Below are positions 1-8,073 of a stretch of 64,000 bases of DNA, in pieces (the first letter of the stretch is position 1; the number at the start of each line of letters is the position of its first letter). Below the pieces are notes generated by a model. The model saw only the letters and a list, made by a program, of their open reading frames with translations, searched no databases and had not been told where the DNA came from. The stretch comes from Evansella sp. LMS18 (lineage in GTDB: Bacteria; Bacillota; Bacilli; Bacillales; Salisediminibacteriaceae): the NCBI RefSeq assembly GCF_024362785.1, contig NZ_CP093301.1, positions 2,108,001 to 2,172,000 of the forward strand, given 5' to 3'. The position numbers and the translations under genes were made by a program.

Positions 1-19
1 AACTCCAAAAGTCTCGTCC

Positions 20-50
20 CCTCTGTCCCTTGAAAGGACAGAGGTTTTTT
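20..50 (+). terminator. Rho-independent terminator
   Basis: A 9-bp perfect stem (CCTCTGTCC/GGACAGAGG) with a short loop is followed by six T. It closes a gene lying to the left of the window and insulates the HAD gene downstream. Confidence 0.85.
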
Positions 51-146
51 ACACTATACTCTCTCCAGCAATATGAGCTGTAATTCTATTTGCCGCAATG
101 ATAAAATAATGCAGTATTCTTTATTTGGAAAAGGGAGACAGACAAA

Positions 147-977
147 ATGAAAAATCTGTACATATTTGATTTAGACGGAACGCTATATGAAGGAACAGAC
201 CATTTTGACTACTATGCGGAACTGCTTATGCAGGATGTTCCGGTGGAGAACCGGGAAGCATTCTGGAAGGACTATGAAAAAATGAAGGCAGGAGAGCATC
301 CGGTAGCAATTGGAAAAGCATATGATGTGGAAAATGACTTAGCCGTTACAGTGGATCCTCTCACCTTGAAAGCAGTGGAAGCCCACAAGTGGAACGGAGA
401 GAAAGTGGAAGACCCTGAACGTATATACGGGGAGGAACAGCTTGTCTTCGATTTTAAGAGACTGGTGGCAATCGGAGATGGATGGTGGCTCCCATTTGCG
501 AGTGCGAAACATTACGGAGTGAAGGATTGTTATCCGAGATACCTGCAAACGAAAGAGTACATGGTCAGCGAGGAGTTTACACTTGAAGCTATCTCCGGAC
601 TGCGTGAGTTCTTACTGGAACTGAGAGAAAGGCATGATATAGTACTCATGACTAACAGCGACAGGGAAGACGTACTAAGACTTCTTGGCGAACTGGATTT
701 AACAGGGGTTTTTGAACATGTCATCACCTCTGCACAAAAGCCATCCAGAACGCAAGCATTCTTCGAGGAGCTTCAGAGCATTTATAAGATTCCTTTCGGG
801 CAAATGATTTCAGTCGGGGATAACTTTATAAACGAAATAGCACCAGCCTTATTACTCGGTATGAAAGCCGTCTATATTTCTGAACATCCGCACCAGACAG
901 AACATAAAGACCTGTACCAGGTAAACAAAATAAATGACTGGACAGGCTCATTAAGAAAAAGCTGGCAGACATCTTAA
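147..977 (+). CDS. HAD family hydrolase (phosphatase)
   Basis: A 276-aa haloacid-dehalogenase-type hydrolase, probably a cytosolic phosphatase acting on a small phosphorylated metabolite. Motif I is at the N-terminus (FDLDGT, residues 7-12, with the nucleophile Asp8), motif II is LMTNSD near residue 170, and the acidic motif IV appears as GDNFINEI near residue 226. The long segment between motifs I and II would form the cap, but it does not point to a substrate. The ATG has a GGGAGA-type ribosome binding site 9 nt upstream. It is a single gene between two terminators. The next genes import phosphonate-type substrates, but nothing ties them functionally. Family assignment is firm; substrate unknown. 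Confidence 0.85.
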   Translation: MKNLYIFDLDGTLYEGTDHFDYYAELLMQDVPVENREAFWKDYEKMKAGEHPVAIGKAYDVENDLAVTVDPLTLKAVEAHKWNGEKVEDPERIYGEEQLVFDFKRLVAIGDGWWLPFASAKHYGVKDCYPRYLQTKEYMVSEEFTLEAISGLREFLLELRERHDIVLMTNSDREDVLRLLGELDLTGVFEHVITSAQKPSRTQAFFEELQSIYKIPFGQMISVGDNFINEIAPALLLGMKAVYISEHPHQTEHKDLYQVNKINDWTGSLRKSWQTS

Positions 978-1023
978 AAGGTGTTCCGGTTATGTGGAAT
1001 TTAACAAAATAAATTAAAAACAA

Positions 1024-1060
1024 GGACGCCTGGATTGTAATATCCAGGCGTCCTGTTTGT
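1024..1060 (+). terminator. Rho-independent terminator of the HAD gene
   Basis: A 12-bp perfect stem GGACGCCTGGAT/ATCCAGGCGTCC with a 6-nt loop lies 47 bp after the HAD stop codon. The T tract is short (TGTTTGT), but the stem is strong. Confidence 0.8.
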
Positions 1061-1355
1061 CTAAGAGCGTCACTGCCTGTTTGCAGAGGAACCGCAACGC
1101 CTTCCTGAAGCACCCTTTCATCCCATTTAACGGAATGAGGAACCGTAGTGCCTCCCTGAAGTTTCCCTTTTTTCACTTATGTGGATCCGATTTGTTGACA
1201 CCACTGGAAACCGGCTTGAGAAGTCACCTTTGGTAGTGCTGTAGTGCGCTAATACCTGGGGGATAAAATAGGGTCTATTAGCGCAAATCAAAAGCAAAAT
1301 TTTACATTATCTTTATATTAATAGTTTTACAAAAATTAATATGAAATCGCTTAAA

Positions 1356-1390
1356 ATTACATTGACATTACAATGGTATTCTATAATAAT
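1356..1390 (+). promoter_or_regulatory. Candidate phnD promoter with Pho-box-like repeats
   Basis: Two ATTACA hexamers 11 bp apart (1356-1361 and 1367-1372) flank a TTGACA (1362-1367), with an AATAAT/TATAAT tract at 1382-1390. PhoP of Bacillus binds TT(A/C/T)ACA repeats with an 11-bp period, so phosphate control is possible. The -35/-10 spacing is not ideal and only two repeats are clear, so this is tentative. Confidence 0.35.
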
Positions 1391-1458
1391 TATAACTAGT
1401 GAATTGGCGACTTATATCGTCATTTTTCAACAAATTCAGAAAATTGGGGTGGCATGCT

Positions 1459-2361
1459 TTGTTTAAACGTTTAGCTTTTTCTTTAGGTGCAGTTTTGCTC
1501 ACAGGGACGTTAGCTGCATGCGGCGGGGGAAATAATAACGCTGCAGATAACGAAGAAATCGACACACTGGTCATGGGTTTTATTCCTTCTCAGGATGCAG
1601 GGGAAATAGCTACTACTGCTGAGCCTCTGGAAGAGTTTCTTTCTGAAGAACTCGGAATTGAAGTTCAGGCAGAAGTAATGGTAGATTTCAGTGGTCTTAT
1701 TGAGGCAATGAGAACACAGCAAGTTGATATCGGTTTCTTAAATCCATTTGGATTTGTTCAGGCAGAGAACCGTGCTGATGTGGAAGTAATTCTGAAATCA
1801 GTACGTCATGGGGAAGACTCTTATGTAGCGCAATACACGGTACCAGCAGATTCTCCAATTGAAAGTATTGAAGACTTACTGGAGGAAGAAGGACTTGTTT
1901 GGGCGTATGCAGATGACCTTTCTACTTCAGGCTTCCTGTTCCCGGCTAAGCAATTAATTGATATGGGCGTTGATAATCTTGACAACCATTTTCAAAGATT
2001 CAGTGTCGGCGGCCACGATAACGCGATAATGCAGTTAATTGACGGCCAGGCAGATTTCGCGACAACATTTGATGATGCCCGTGATACACTCGCAGGTGAG
2101 TTCCCGGACATTTACGATGATCTTCGTGTTATCGGTTATACAGACCCAATTCCAAACGATACTATTTCAGTACGAAGCGGAATGCCGGAAGAGCTGAAAC
2201 AAGATATTGTAGATGCTTTCATGAGCTTAAATGATAACGAAGAAATGCTTGCAATCATGCATGAAATTTATACTTGGGATGGTATTGTTGAAGCTGACTC
2301 CGAAGATTACGATATTGTAAGAGAAGTTTTCGCAGAGTTTGAAGACGACCTTGCTAACTAA
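1459..2361 (+). CDS. phnD: Phosphate/phosphite/phosphonate ABC transporter, substrate-binding lipoprotein
   Basis: Extracytoplasmic solute-binding protein of a PhnD-type importer, about 300 aa. I chose the TTG at 1459 because GGGGTGG lies 6 nt upstream and the product then begins with a normal lipoprotein signal peptide ending LAAC, with Cys21 as the lipidated residue. An in-frame GTG at 1399 would add a useless 20-residue extension. The mature part has the family hallmarks: an N-terminal strand 'LVMGFIPSQD', a 'GLIEAMRTQQVDIGFLNP' segment and 'GQADFATTFDD'. The Asn/Gly-rich stretch after the Cys is the usual linker. Its permease and ATPase genes follow after a terminator and a repeat insertion. 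The ligand could be phosphonate, phosphite, phosphate or a phospho-organic. Confidence 0.85.
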   Translation: MFKRLAFSLGAVLLTGTLAACGGGNNNAADNEEIDTLVMGFIPSQDAGEIATTAEPLEEFLSEELGIEVQAEVMVDFSGLIEAMRTQQVDIGFLNPFGFVQAENRADVEVILKSVRHGEDSYVAQYTVPADSPIESIEDLLEEEGLVWAYADDLSTSGFLFPAKQLIDMGVDNLDNHFQRFSVGGHDNAIMQLIDGQADFATTFDDARDTLAGEFPDIYDDLRVIGYTDPIPNDTISVRSGMPEELKQDIVDAFMSLNDNEEMLAIMHEIYTWDGIVEADSEDYDIVREVFAEFEDDLAN

Positions 2362-2400
2362 TTTCATGATCCAAATATTTTACTAATGCACTGCTAATAG

Positions 2401-2465
2401 GAAGGAGGTCTCTGTTGTCACTGAGGGTGCGTTTTCGCAGTGACAGCAGACCCTTCTTTTTTTGT
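2401..2465 (+). terminator. Terminator after phnD
   Basis: A long imperfect hairpin (GAAGGaGGTCTCTGTTGTCACTG paired with CAGTGACAGCAGACC) is followed by TTCTTTTTTT. It would make phnD mRNA the most abundant segment of the transporter locus, a common arrangement for binding proteins. Confidence 0.7.
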
Positions 2466-2489
2466 GGAAGATTCTGATAAATACAGGTG

Positions 2490-2647
2490 TTTATCCCGAT
2501 GCAACCGTCCGTAAAACTCCCGTTTCAAAACATGATTGGAAGCGAAGATGTTTTTATGTGTGAGATAACGGACGCTAACATCCAGATTAGCTCAACTAAC
2601 AATCATTGAGGGATGAACAAACCCCAATGATTGAAGTTTCACATTAT
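2490..2647 (+). repeat. Structured dispersed repeat, copy A
   Basis: One of four full copies (with 31062-31217, 39614-39771 and 60517-60675) of a 156-159-bp element. It is bounded by TTTAT on the left and by TTCACaTTAT on the right. The 5-prime part starts CCGTCCGTAAAACTCCCG and ends GATAACGGACGCTAACATCC, forming a long hairpin base (CGTCCGT/ACGGACG). The 3-prime part is a second hairpin with arms AATCATTG and CAATGATT. This copy has lost part of the inner pairing of the first hairpin. It lies between phnD and phnC, splitting the transporter locus. Confidence 0.8.
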
Positions 2648-2788
2648 GTGGTTGCCTTGTTGACTGTATCGACGAGATTATCAGCATGAAACGGCATCGT
2701 ACTGTCAGGGCAGTACGATGCAAAAATCAACATTGGTAAAGAACACTCAGGCCTTATAGAAAAGTTAACATTGGGAAGGTGAACAACA

Positions 2789-3562
2789 GTGATTGAATTC
2801 AAGAATGTTTCCCTCACATACCCGAACGGGCATCAGGGATTAAAAAATATAAACTTAAAGCTTAATGAAGGTGAATTTGTGGTCATTGTTGGTATGTCCG
2901 GGGCCGGAAAATCGACCTTAATCCGAAGCATTAACCGCATGGTGACACCGACAGAGGGCGAACTGCTCCTCGGTGGGGAAAATATCCTTAATTTTAAAGA
3001 AAAACAGCTCAGGAAACTCCGTACTGAGGCAGGAATGATTTTCCAAAACTACAATCTCGTAAAAAGAATGTCCGTTTTGAGAAACGTAATGGCAGGCCGC
3101 CTTGGCCACACGGGGACTCTCCGTTCTATGCTCGGTTTATTCCCGCAGGAGGATCTACAAATGGCAATGGACAACCTTGAGCGTGTGGGGATCAAAGAGA
3201 AAGCCTATGTCAGGGCAGACCAGCTTAGTGGAGGACAGCAGCAGCGGGTTAGTATTGCCCGTGTTCTGACACAGCAGCCGAAGGTAATCTTAGCTGATGA
3301 GCCGGTTGCCAGCCTTGACCCGCCAACATCACATAAAGTGATGAAAGACCTTAAACGGGTGAGCCGGGAAGACAATTTGACTACGCTTGTTAACCTTCAT
3401 TTTATCGATATGGCCCAGGAGTATGCTGACCGTATTGTAGGGTTGCGTGATGGTGAAATTGTTTTTGACGGACCAATCGATAAAGTAACTGATAAAACAT
3501 TTGAAGAAATCTATGGCCGTCCGATCAAAGAAGAGGATCTTCTCGGAGGAGATGAGAGCTAA
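2789..3562 (+). CDS. phnC: Phosphonate-type ABC transporter, ATP-binding protein
   Basis: A 257-aa ATPase of the PhnC type that energises the importer at the membrane inner face. The Walker A motif (GMSGAGKST, about residues 35-43), the ABC signature (LSGGQQQR, about residue 150) and Walker B with the catalytic Glu (ILADEP) are all intact. The start is a GTG with GGGAAGGTG 8 nt upstream. The stop codon overlaps the ATG of the first permease by one base, so translation is coupled. There are no phosphonate lyase genes nearby, so uptake rather than C-P cleavage is the only supported role. Confidence 0.9.
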   Translation: MIEFKNVSLTYPNGHQGLKNINLKLNEGEFVVIVGMSGAGKSTLIRSINRMVTPTEGELLLGGENILNFKEKQLRKLRTEAGMIFQNYNLVKRMSVLRNVMAGRLGHTGTLRSMLGLFPQEDLQMAMDNLERVGIKEKAYVRADQLSGGQQQRVSIARVLTQQPKVILADEPVASLDPPTSHKVMKDLKRVSREDNLTTLVNLHFIDMAQEYADRIVGLRDGEIVFDGPIDKVTDKTFEEIYGRPIKEEDLLGGDES

Positions 3563-4380
3563 TGGAAAAGCAGGAAAACAATCAACCTACAGAGAAAAAG
3601 AAATATCCTCTTACCCCAAAAGGCGTGAAGTGGTATATCGGGTCTGTAATAGCTGTGGTGATTGGCCTGTATTTTCTCGCTGCCTATCAGACAGAAGCCT
3701 TTCCCGACAGGGTGATTGACGGGCTGCCAATCATTTTCCTATTTGCAGTCGATGACTTATGGCCGCCTAACTGGAGCTATTTGCCAAGGGTAGCAATGGC
3801 TTTACTGGAAACTTGGAATATGGCACTTTTCAGTACAACGCTTGCTGCAATAGTTGCATTGCCAGTCAGTTTTATAGCTTCAAGCAACATTAACAGAAAT
3901 CCGCTTTTTTACCAGGGAGTGCGTAATTTTCTGAACCTGCTGAGAACAATCCCTGAGATTATCCTCGCTGTATTGTTTGTTGCGCTCGTAGGGATTGGTG
4001 CCGTGTCAGGTATTCTCGCTTTATTCGTCTTCTCAATAGGGATACTTGCGAAGCTGATAAGTGAAACGATTGAAGCGATCGACCCTGGACCTGTGGAAGC
4101 GGTAAGGGCTTCAGGGGGAAATGTCTTTCAGGTAATTACTTTTGGGATTATGCCACAGATTTTACCTCAGTTTGCATCTTATACTCTTTATGTTCTGGAG
4201 ATAAATGTGAAAGCCTCTGTTGTGCTTGGTTTCGTTGGCGCCGGCGGTATTGGTATTATACTGCGCCAGCAGCTGAACACGTTCAACTATGCTAATGTGG
4301 CAACAATCATCCTCGTGACATTCGTAGCGATCTCAATCATTGACTTGATTAGTAATCGCGTAAGGGAGCGGTTAGAATAA
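3562..4380 (+). CDS. phnE: Phosphonate-type ABC transporter permease, first copy
   Basis: A 272-aa inner-membrane permease with about six hydrophobic helices. The first follows a charged, Lys-rich cytoplasmic N-terminus. The coupling (EAA) loop is visible as 'VEAVRASGGNVFQVITFG' around residues 175-190 and contacts the ATPase. The gene overlaps phnC by one base at its start and the second permease by one base at its end. Bacillus-type Phn importers often have two PhnE subunits that form a heterodimeric channel, and that is the likely arrangement here. Confidence 0.88.
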   Translation: MEKQENNQPTEKKKYPLTPKGVKWYIGSVIAVVIGLYFLAAYQTEAFPDRVIDGLPIIFLFAVDDLWPPNWSYLPRVAMALLETWNMALFSTTLAAIVALPVSFIASSNINRNPLFYQGVRNFLNLLRTIPEIILAVLFVALVGIGAVSGILALFVFSIGILAKLISETIEAIDPGPVEAVRASGGNVFQVITFGIMPQILPQFASYTLYVLEINVKASVVLGFVGAGGIGIILRQQLNTFNYANVATIILVTFVAISIIDLISNRVRERLE

Positions 4381-5183
4381 TGAGTGAAAAACCAAAAGTA
4401 TCATTACGTATGGCAATGACAAAGAAACAAAAGACTTATTTTTATATCATCATGTTTATTCTTAGTGCGTTATATATAAATGCATTCTTTACCACTTCTT
4501 TCTCTGTTTCAGGATCCGCAGCCTCGCCACTGGAAACATTAAGGCGAATATTTATTGTGCCGATTACCAATATGGACTATATTGTCCAGTTTCCAGTATA
4601 TATAGGCTATATGCTGGAGACTATTGCAATCGCATACGCTGGCGTGGCAGTGGCGACAATCCTGGCAATCCCTGTTGCGTTTCTCGCAGCACGTAACATA
4701 TCGAACCGTTTTTCGTACATTGGAAAATCCATTCTAAACGCCATCCGTGCTATCCCGGAATTAATCTTTGCGATTATCTTCGTAGCAGCAGTTGGTATTG
4801 GACCGTATGCCGGTGTGCTTGCTATCAGTATCAACTCCATCGGGATGCTCGGGAAACTGTATGCCGAGGTAATTGAATCCATTGATAAGAGCAATATTGA
4901 TGCTATAAAGGCGAGCGGCGGTAACAGAATTCAGGCAATGTGGTATGGTGTCCTGCCGCAGGTACTTCCGGAGTTCTCTTCTTACTCGATATACCGGTTC
5001 GAGATTGATGTACGTGCATCTACTGTTTTAGGTATTGTAGGAGCGGGTGGTATTGGTGCCCCGCTTATCCTGGCAACGTACCAGCGAAACTGGGAAGATG
5101 TAGGTATGATTTTAATCGTTGTCGTTGTATTCGTAAGTATCATTGATTTAATCAGTGGTAAAATCCGTAAGAAGTTAGTTTAA
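4380..5183 (+). CDS. phnE: Phosphonate-type ABC transporter permease, second copy
   Basis: A 267-aa permease paralogous to the preceding gene, with the same helix pattern and a coupling loop 'IDAIKASGGNRIQAMWYG'. The ATG overlaps the stop of the first permease by one base. It would pair with that subunit to form the membrane channel and is the last gene of the phnC-phnE-phnE transcript, followed by a weak hairpin terminator. The two permeases share the motif VGAGGIG near their C-termini. Confidence 0.88.
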   Translation: MSEKPKVSLRMAMTKKQKTYFYIIMFILSALYINAFFTTSFSVSGSAASPLETLRRIFIVPITNMDYIVQFPVYIGYMLETIAIAYAGVAVATILAIPVAFLAARNISNRFSYIGKSILNAIRAIPELIFAIIFVAAVGIGPYAGVLAISINSIGMLGKLYAEVIESIDKSNIDAIKASGGNRIQAMWYGVLPQVLPEFSSYSIYRFEIDVRASTVLGIVGAGGIGAPLILATYQRNWEDVGMILIVVVVFVSIIDLISGKIRKKLV

Positions 5184-5200
5184 TATGCAATGCTGATAAC

Positions 5201-5238
5201 CAGATGGGGGATCTGACTGATTCTCCATCTGTATTTTT
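5201..5238 (+). terminator. Terminator after the phn operon
   Basis: The imperfect stem CAGATGGGGGA/TTCTCCATCTG is followed by ATTTTT. It lies between the second permease stop and the ribosome binding site of the next gene, so the monophosphatase may get some read-through. Confidence 0.6.
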
Positions 5239-5257
5239 AACCAGGAGGATTATGGTG

Positions 5258-6073
5258 ATGGATGATTATAAAGTAATTTACGAGGCAGCAAAGGAATGGG
5301 CATATGAAGCAGGGAGAAATCTAAAGGTAGCGGTAACCAGGGAGCTGGAAGTGGAGTATAAAACTTCAGCCGCTGATCTGGTAACAGAAAAGGATAAAGA
5401 AATTGAAGCGTTTTTTGCGGAGAAAATTAAAGAGTCTTTTCCTGGCCACTTCCTTTTAGGAGAAGAAGGTGCGGCTGGAGAACAAGGTAACTATGAGCCG
5501 GAAAAGGAAATCGTCTGGCTGGTTGATCCAATTGATGGAACAACAAACTTTGTACATACAAAGCGGAACTTTTGTGTCTCGGTTGGTATATTTGCACAAG
5601 GGCAGCCTGTAGCCGGAGTCATTTATGATCCAATGGCTGATGAAATGTTCCATGCCCTTGCAGGAGAAGGGGTATATTTAAACGAAGAGAGAATAGATAA
5701 GAAAAGTAACGGCCCTTCATCTGAACAGGCTTTAATCAGTATGAATCATTTATGGCTGGCACCGAATGATTATCTGGAAGAACAGTCATTGCAGAAGATG
5801 GCCACTGAGATCAGGGGCTTCCGCTGTATCGGTTCCGCTGCATTAGAGATGGCCTATGTAGCTGTCGGCCGGTTCGATGCAGCAATTTTCGCCGGGCTCG
5901 GACCGTGGGATTTTGGAGCGGCATATGTCCTGCTCAAAGAACAGGGAATGGAGCTGTCGACCCTCAGCGGTGAAGAGATTTACGTGTTTAAACATTCTTC
6001 TGTGTTAACAGCTCATAAGAATCTTCATGAAAAAGTTCGCGCTGAATACATCCGTCCATTAATTTCTAATTGA
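5258..6073 (+). CDS. Inositol monophosphatase family protein
   Basis: A 271-aa Mg2+-dependent, Li+-sensitive-fold sugar/inositol phosphatase. The three metal-binding motifs are intact: GEEG near residue 71, WLVDPIDGTTNF near residue 88, and GPWDFGAAY near residue 210. AGGAGG lies at 5243-5248; the ATG at 5258 is 9 nt away, whereas an upstream in-frame ATG at 5252 is only 3 nt away. The family dephosphorylates myo-inositol phosphates, PAP or NADP-like compounds, and sequence alone does not say which. Its position right after a phosphonate-type importer makes a role in using imported phospho-organics possible, but this is only context. Confidence 0.85.
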   Translation: MDDYKVIYEAAKEWAYEAGRNLKVAVTRELEVEYKTSAADLVTEKDKEIEAFFAEKIKESFPGHFLLGEEGAAGEQGNYEPEKEIVWLVDPIDGTTNFVHTKRNFCVSVGIFAQGQPVAGVIYDPMADEMFHALAGEGVYLNEERIDKKSNGPSSEQALISMNHLWLAPNDYLEEQSLQKMATEIRGFRCIGSAALEMAYVAVGRFDAAIFAGLGPWDFGAAYVLLKEQGMELSTLSGEEIYVFKHSSVLTAHKNLHEKVRAEYIRPLISN

Positions 6074-6137
6074 CGTCCTGCAGTGTCCAGGATCGGATGT
6101 TGCGAAAGGGAAAGCTGAATCATTTCTCCAGATTATC

Positions 6138-6172
6138 AGACCCTCGCCTCACAAAGGCAGGGTCTTTTTTTA
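6138..6172 (+). terminator. Terminator after the monophosphatase gene
   Basis: The stem AGACCCTCGCCT/AGGCAGGGTCT is followed by seven T. Confidence 0.85.
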
Positions 6173-6206
6173 ATGCGGTGTTACTTGTAGCAGGTCATCA
6201 GAATTT

Positions 6207-6236
6207 TTGACAAAAAATTCATTTTTAACGTGATAT
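6207..6236 (+). promoter_or_regulatory. Candidate sigma-A promoter for the beta-propeller gene
   Basis: TTGACA (6207-6212) and TGATAT (6231-6236) are separated by 18 bp, 34 bp before the TTG start. Confidence 0.5.
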
Positions 6237-6269
6237 ATTGGAAAAAACAACCTTCAAGGGTGATGTTAT

Positions 6270-7988
6270 TTGAACAATTTTTGGATACTCGCGCTGTGTT
6301 CAGGTTTATTGCTTTCATCTGGCTGTTCTGCTGATCAGTTTACTTCTTCGGAAAATAACACAAATAATCTAAGTCTAAATGGCGACAAAGAGAAAGAAAA
6401 TGTTCCGGAAAAAGCAGATGGAATTAACGGAGAAGCCACAAACGAAGTAAATGAAGATGAACTAGCTGATCGAAGTGAACCAGAACAAAATGAAGTTAAA
6501 CAGAGTGGAGAGTATGAACCAGTAATTATAGAAGAGTATTCCCACAATAATATTGAATTTGAATTGGAGAGTGAAGCTTTACCAGGAGATGCAGCAGAGG
6601 CGATGTTTCCTGAGGAGTATACCGAACTGGAGGGAGTAATTACATTCAGAGGAGGGCCTAAGCGTGACAGACCGTCATTCGGCAGCATTAGTTCTTCAGC
6701 AGAAATGTCCTTCGAAGAACAGTGGAGTTTTACTACTGGGAGCAATGAAGACTGGGGAGGGGGAGCAGGATGGACGGGACAGCCGGCCATCGTTAAGTGG
6801 GATGACGAGATAAAGCAGCTAATGAATATAAAAGAAGAATATAAAGAAAAGGAAGGCTTTACAGAAGTAATTCAAGGTTCTCTTGATGGAAGGATATATT
6901 TCTTTGATCTTGATTCAGGGGGGCAGTCAAGGGACCCGATAAATGTCCAGAATCCAATCAAAGGGAGTGTGTCCATCGACAGCAGAGGCTTCCCGTTATT
7001 ATATCAGGGGGATGGTGTTCCCCGTCCGGATGATAAAAAGGGTAAGGATAACTTTGGATTTAATATCTATAGCCTGTTAGATGGTGAACTTCTTCATCAT
7101 GTTGATGGCCGGGACGATTACGCCCATCGGGAGTGGGGGGCGTTCGATGGTTCGGCTCTGATAAACAGGGAAAATGATGCACTCGTAACCGGCGGTGAAA
7201 ACGGGATTTTTTACAATATAAAATTAAATACTGTTTTCAATAAAGAGGAAGGCAGCATTTCCGTATTCCCTGAGGAGCAGAAAATGAGGTATGAGATTGA
7301 GGGAAACGAATACCAGGGAATTGAAAACTCTGTAGCGGTTTTTAAAAATATTGCTTTTTTCGCTGATAATGGCGGTTCTATTCTCGCAATTAACCTCGCT
7401 GACAATACCCCTGTGTGGGCAATGCCGCCACTGGATGATACGGATGCGACTATTGTGCTTGAAATAGATGAGGGGGTGCCGTTCCTCTATACAGGAACAG
7501 AAGTAGATATTCAGGAACAGGACGGTGATGCATATCTTAGAAAAATAAACGGGCTGACAGGAGAAGTAATCTGGGAAAAAACATATTCTGCTTATTATTA
7601 CCCTGGCGTTGTCGGAGGAGTGCTGGCCACACCAGTACTTGGGAAAGAAAACCTTGACGGGATGGTTTTTTATACGATTGCCAGGCACGGAGGTTTATAT
7701 GAAGGCGTGATGGTGGCTCTGGACAGGGGAACCGGCGAAGAAATCTGGAGCTGGAATATGGATGATTATGCGTGGAGTTCTCCTGTAGATATTTATAATG
7801 ATAATGGGGAAGGGTTTATAATTCAGGCAGACTTTGGTGGCAACCTTCATCTGATTGACGGGATGTCAGGAACATTACTTGACTCAAAAAATTTTGGTTC
7901 TAATATTGAAGCCTCTCCTGCAGTGTTTGATGATAAGATTGTTTTTGCCAGCAGAGGCGGAAAGATACACCAGGTGAAAATAAAGTAA
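6270..7988 (+). CDS. PQQ-type beta-propeller lipoprotein
   Basis: A 572-aa surface lipoprotein. The start is a TTG with AAGGGTGAT upstream, and an in-frame stop 9 nt before it rules out an earlier start. The signal peptide ends LSSGC, so Cys19 should be lipidated. Residues 20-110 are an acidic, Asn/Glu-rich, probably disordered linker. The rest repeats a blade pattern with 'GxIYAlDlxtGe.iW' character (for example 'INGLTGEVIWEK', 'ALDRGTGEEIWSW', 'LIDGMSGTLLDSK'), typical of PQQ-like/BamB-type propellers. Such proteins in Gram-positives are thought to act as extracellular binding or scaffolding proteins. No PQQ or dehydrogenase residues can be assigned. Function unknown. Confidence 0.75.
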   Translation: MNNFWILALCSGLLLSSGCSADQFTSSENNTNNLSLNGDKEKENVPEKADGINGEATNEVNEDELADRSEPEQNEVKQSGEYEPVIIEEYSHNNIEFELESEALPGDAAEAMFPEEYTELEGVITFRGGPKRDRPSFGSISSSAEMSFEEQWSFTTGSNEDWGGGAGWTGQPAIVKWDDEIKQLMNIKEEYKEKEGFTEVIQGSLDGRIYFFDLDSGGQSRDPINVQNPIKGSVSIDSRGFPLLYQGDGVPRPDDKKGKDNFGFNIYSLLDGELLHHVDGRDDYAHREWGAFDGSALINRENDALVTGGENGIFYNIKLNTVFNKEEGSISVFPEEQKMRYEIEGNEYQGIENSVAVFKNIAFFADNGGSILAINLADNTPVWAMPPLDDTDATIVLEIDEGVPFLYTGTEVDIQEQDGDAYLRKINGLTGEVIWEKTYSAYYYPGVVGGVLATPVLGKENLDGMVFYTIARHGGLYEGVMVALDRGTGEEIWSWNMDDYAWSSPVDIYNDNGEGFIIQADFGGNLHLIDGMSGTLLDSKNFGSNIEASPAVFDDKIVFASRGGKIHQVKIK

Positions 7989-8031
7989 CCTGCTTTTGTT
8001 CTAAAGCAGGACAGCAAACATTCATTTAATG

Positions 8032-8061
8032 AAAAAGGATGGGCGAATGCCCATCCTTTTT
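8032..8061. terminator. Bidirectional terminator
   Basis: AAAAAGGATGGGC-gaat-GCCCATCCTTTTT serves the converging beta-propeller and MscS-like genes. A smaller hairpin CCTGCTTT/AAAGCAGG precedes it at 7989-8010. Confidence 0.85.
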
Positions 8062-8073
8062 CTGTGAGTTAAG

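Larger units (their letters stand above)
978..1458. other. Intergenic region with inverted repeats, upstream of phnD
   Basis: No gene is supported here. After the HAD terminator there are two related 24-base segments (AGGAACCGcaacGCC..., AGGAACCGtagtGCC...) about 55 bp apart, and a perfect 10-bp inverted repeat TGCGCTAATA (1245-1254)/TATTAGCGCA (1276-1285) around a 21-nt loop. The last 100 bp are AT-rich and contain the presumed phnD promoter. An ORF on the minus strand (826-1176) has no ribosome binding site or recognisable product. Confidence 0.6.

Noticed and set aside
826-1176. 116-codon minus-strand ORF
   Set aside because: It overlaps the end of the HAD gene and its terminator and has no family pattern or ribosome binding site.
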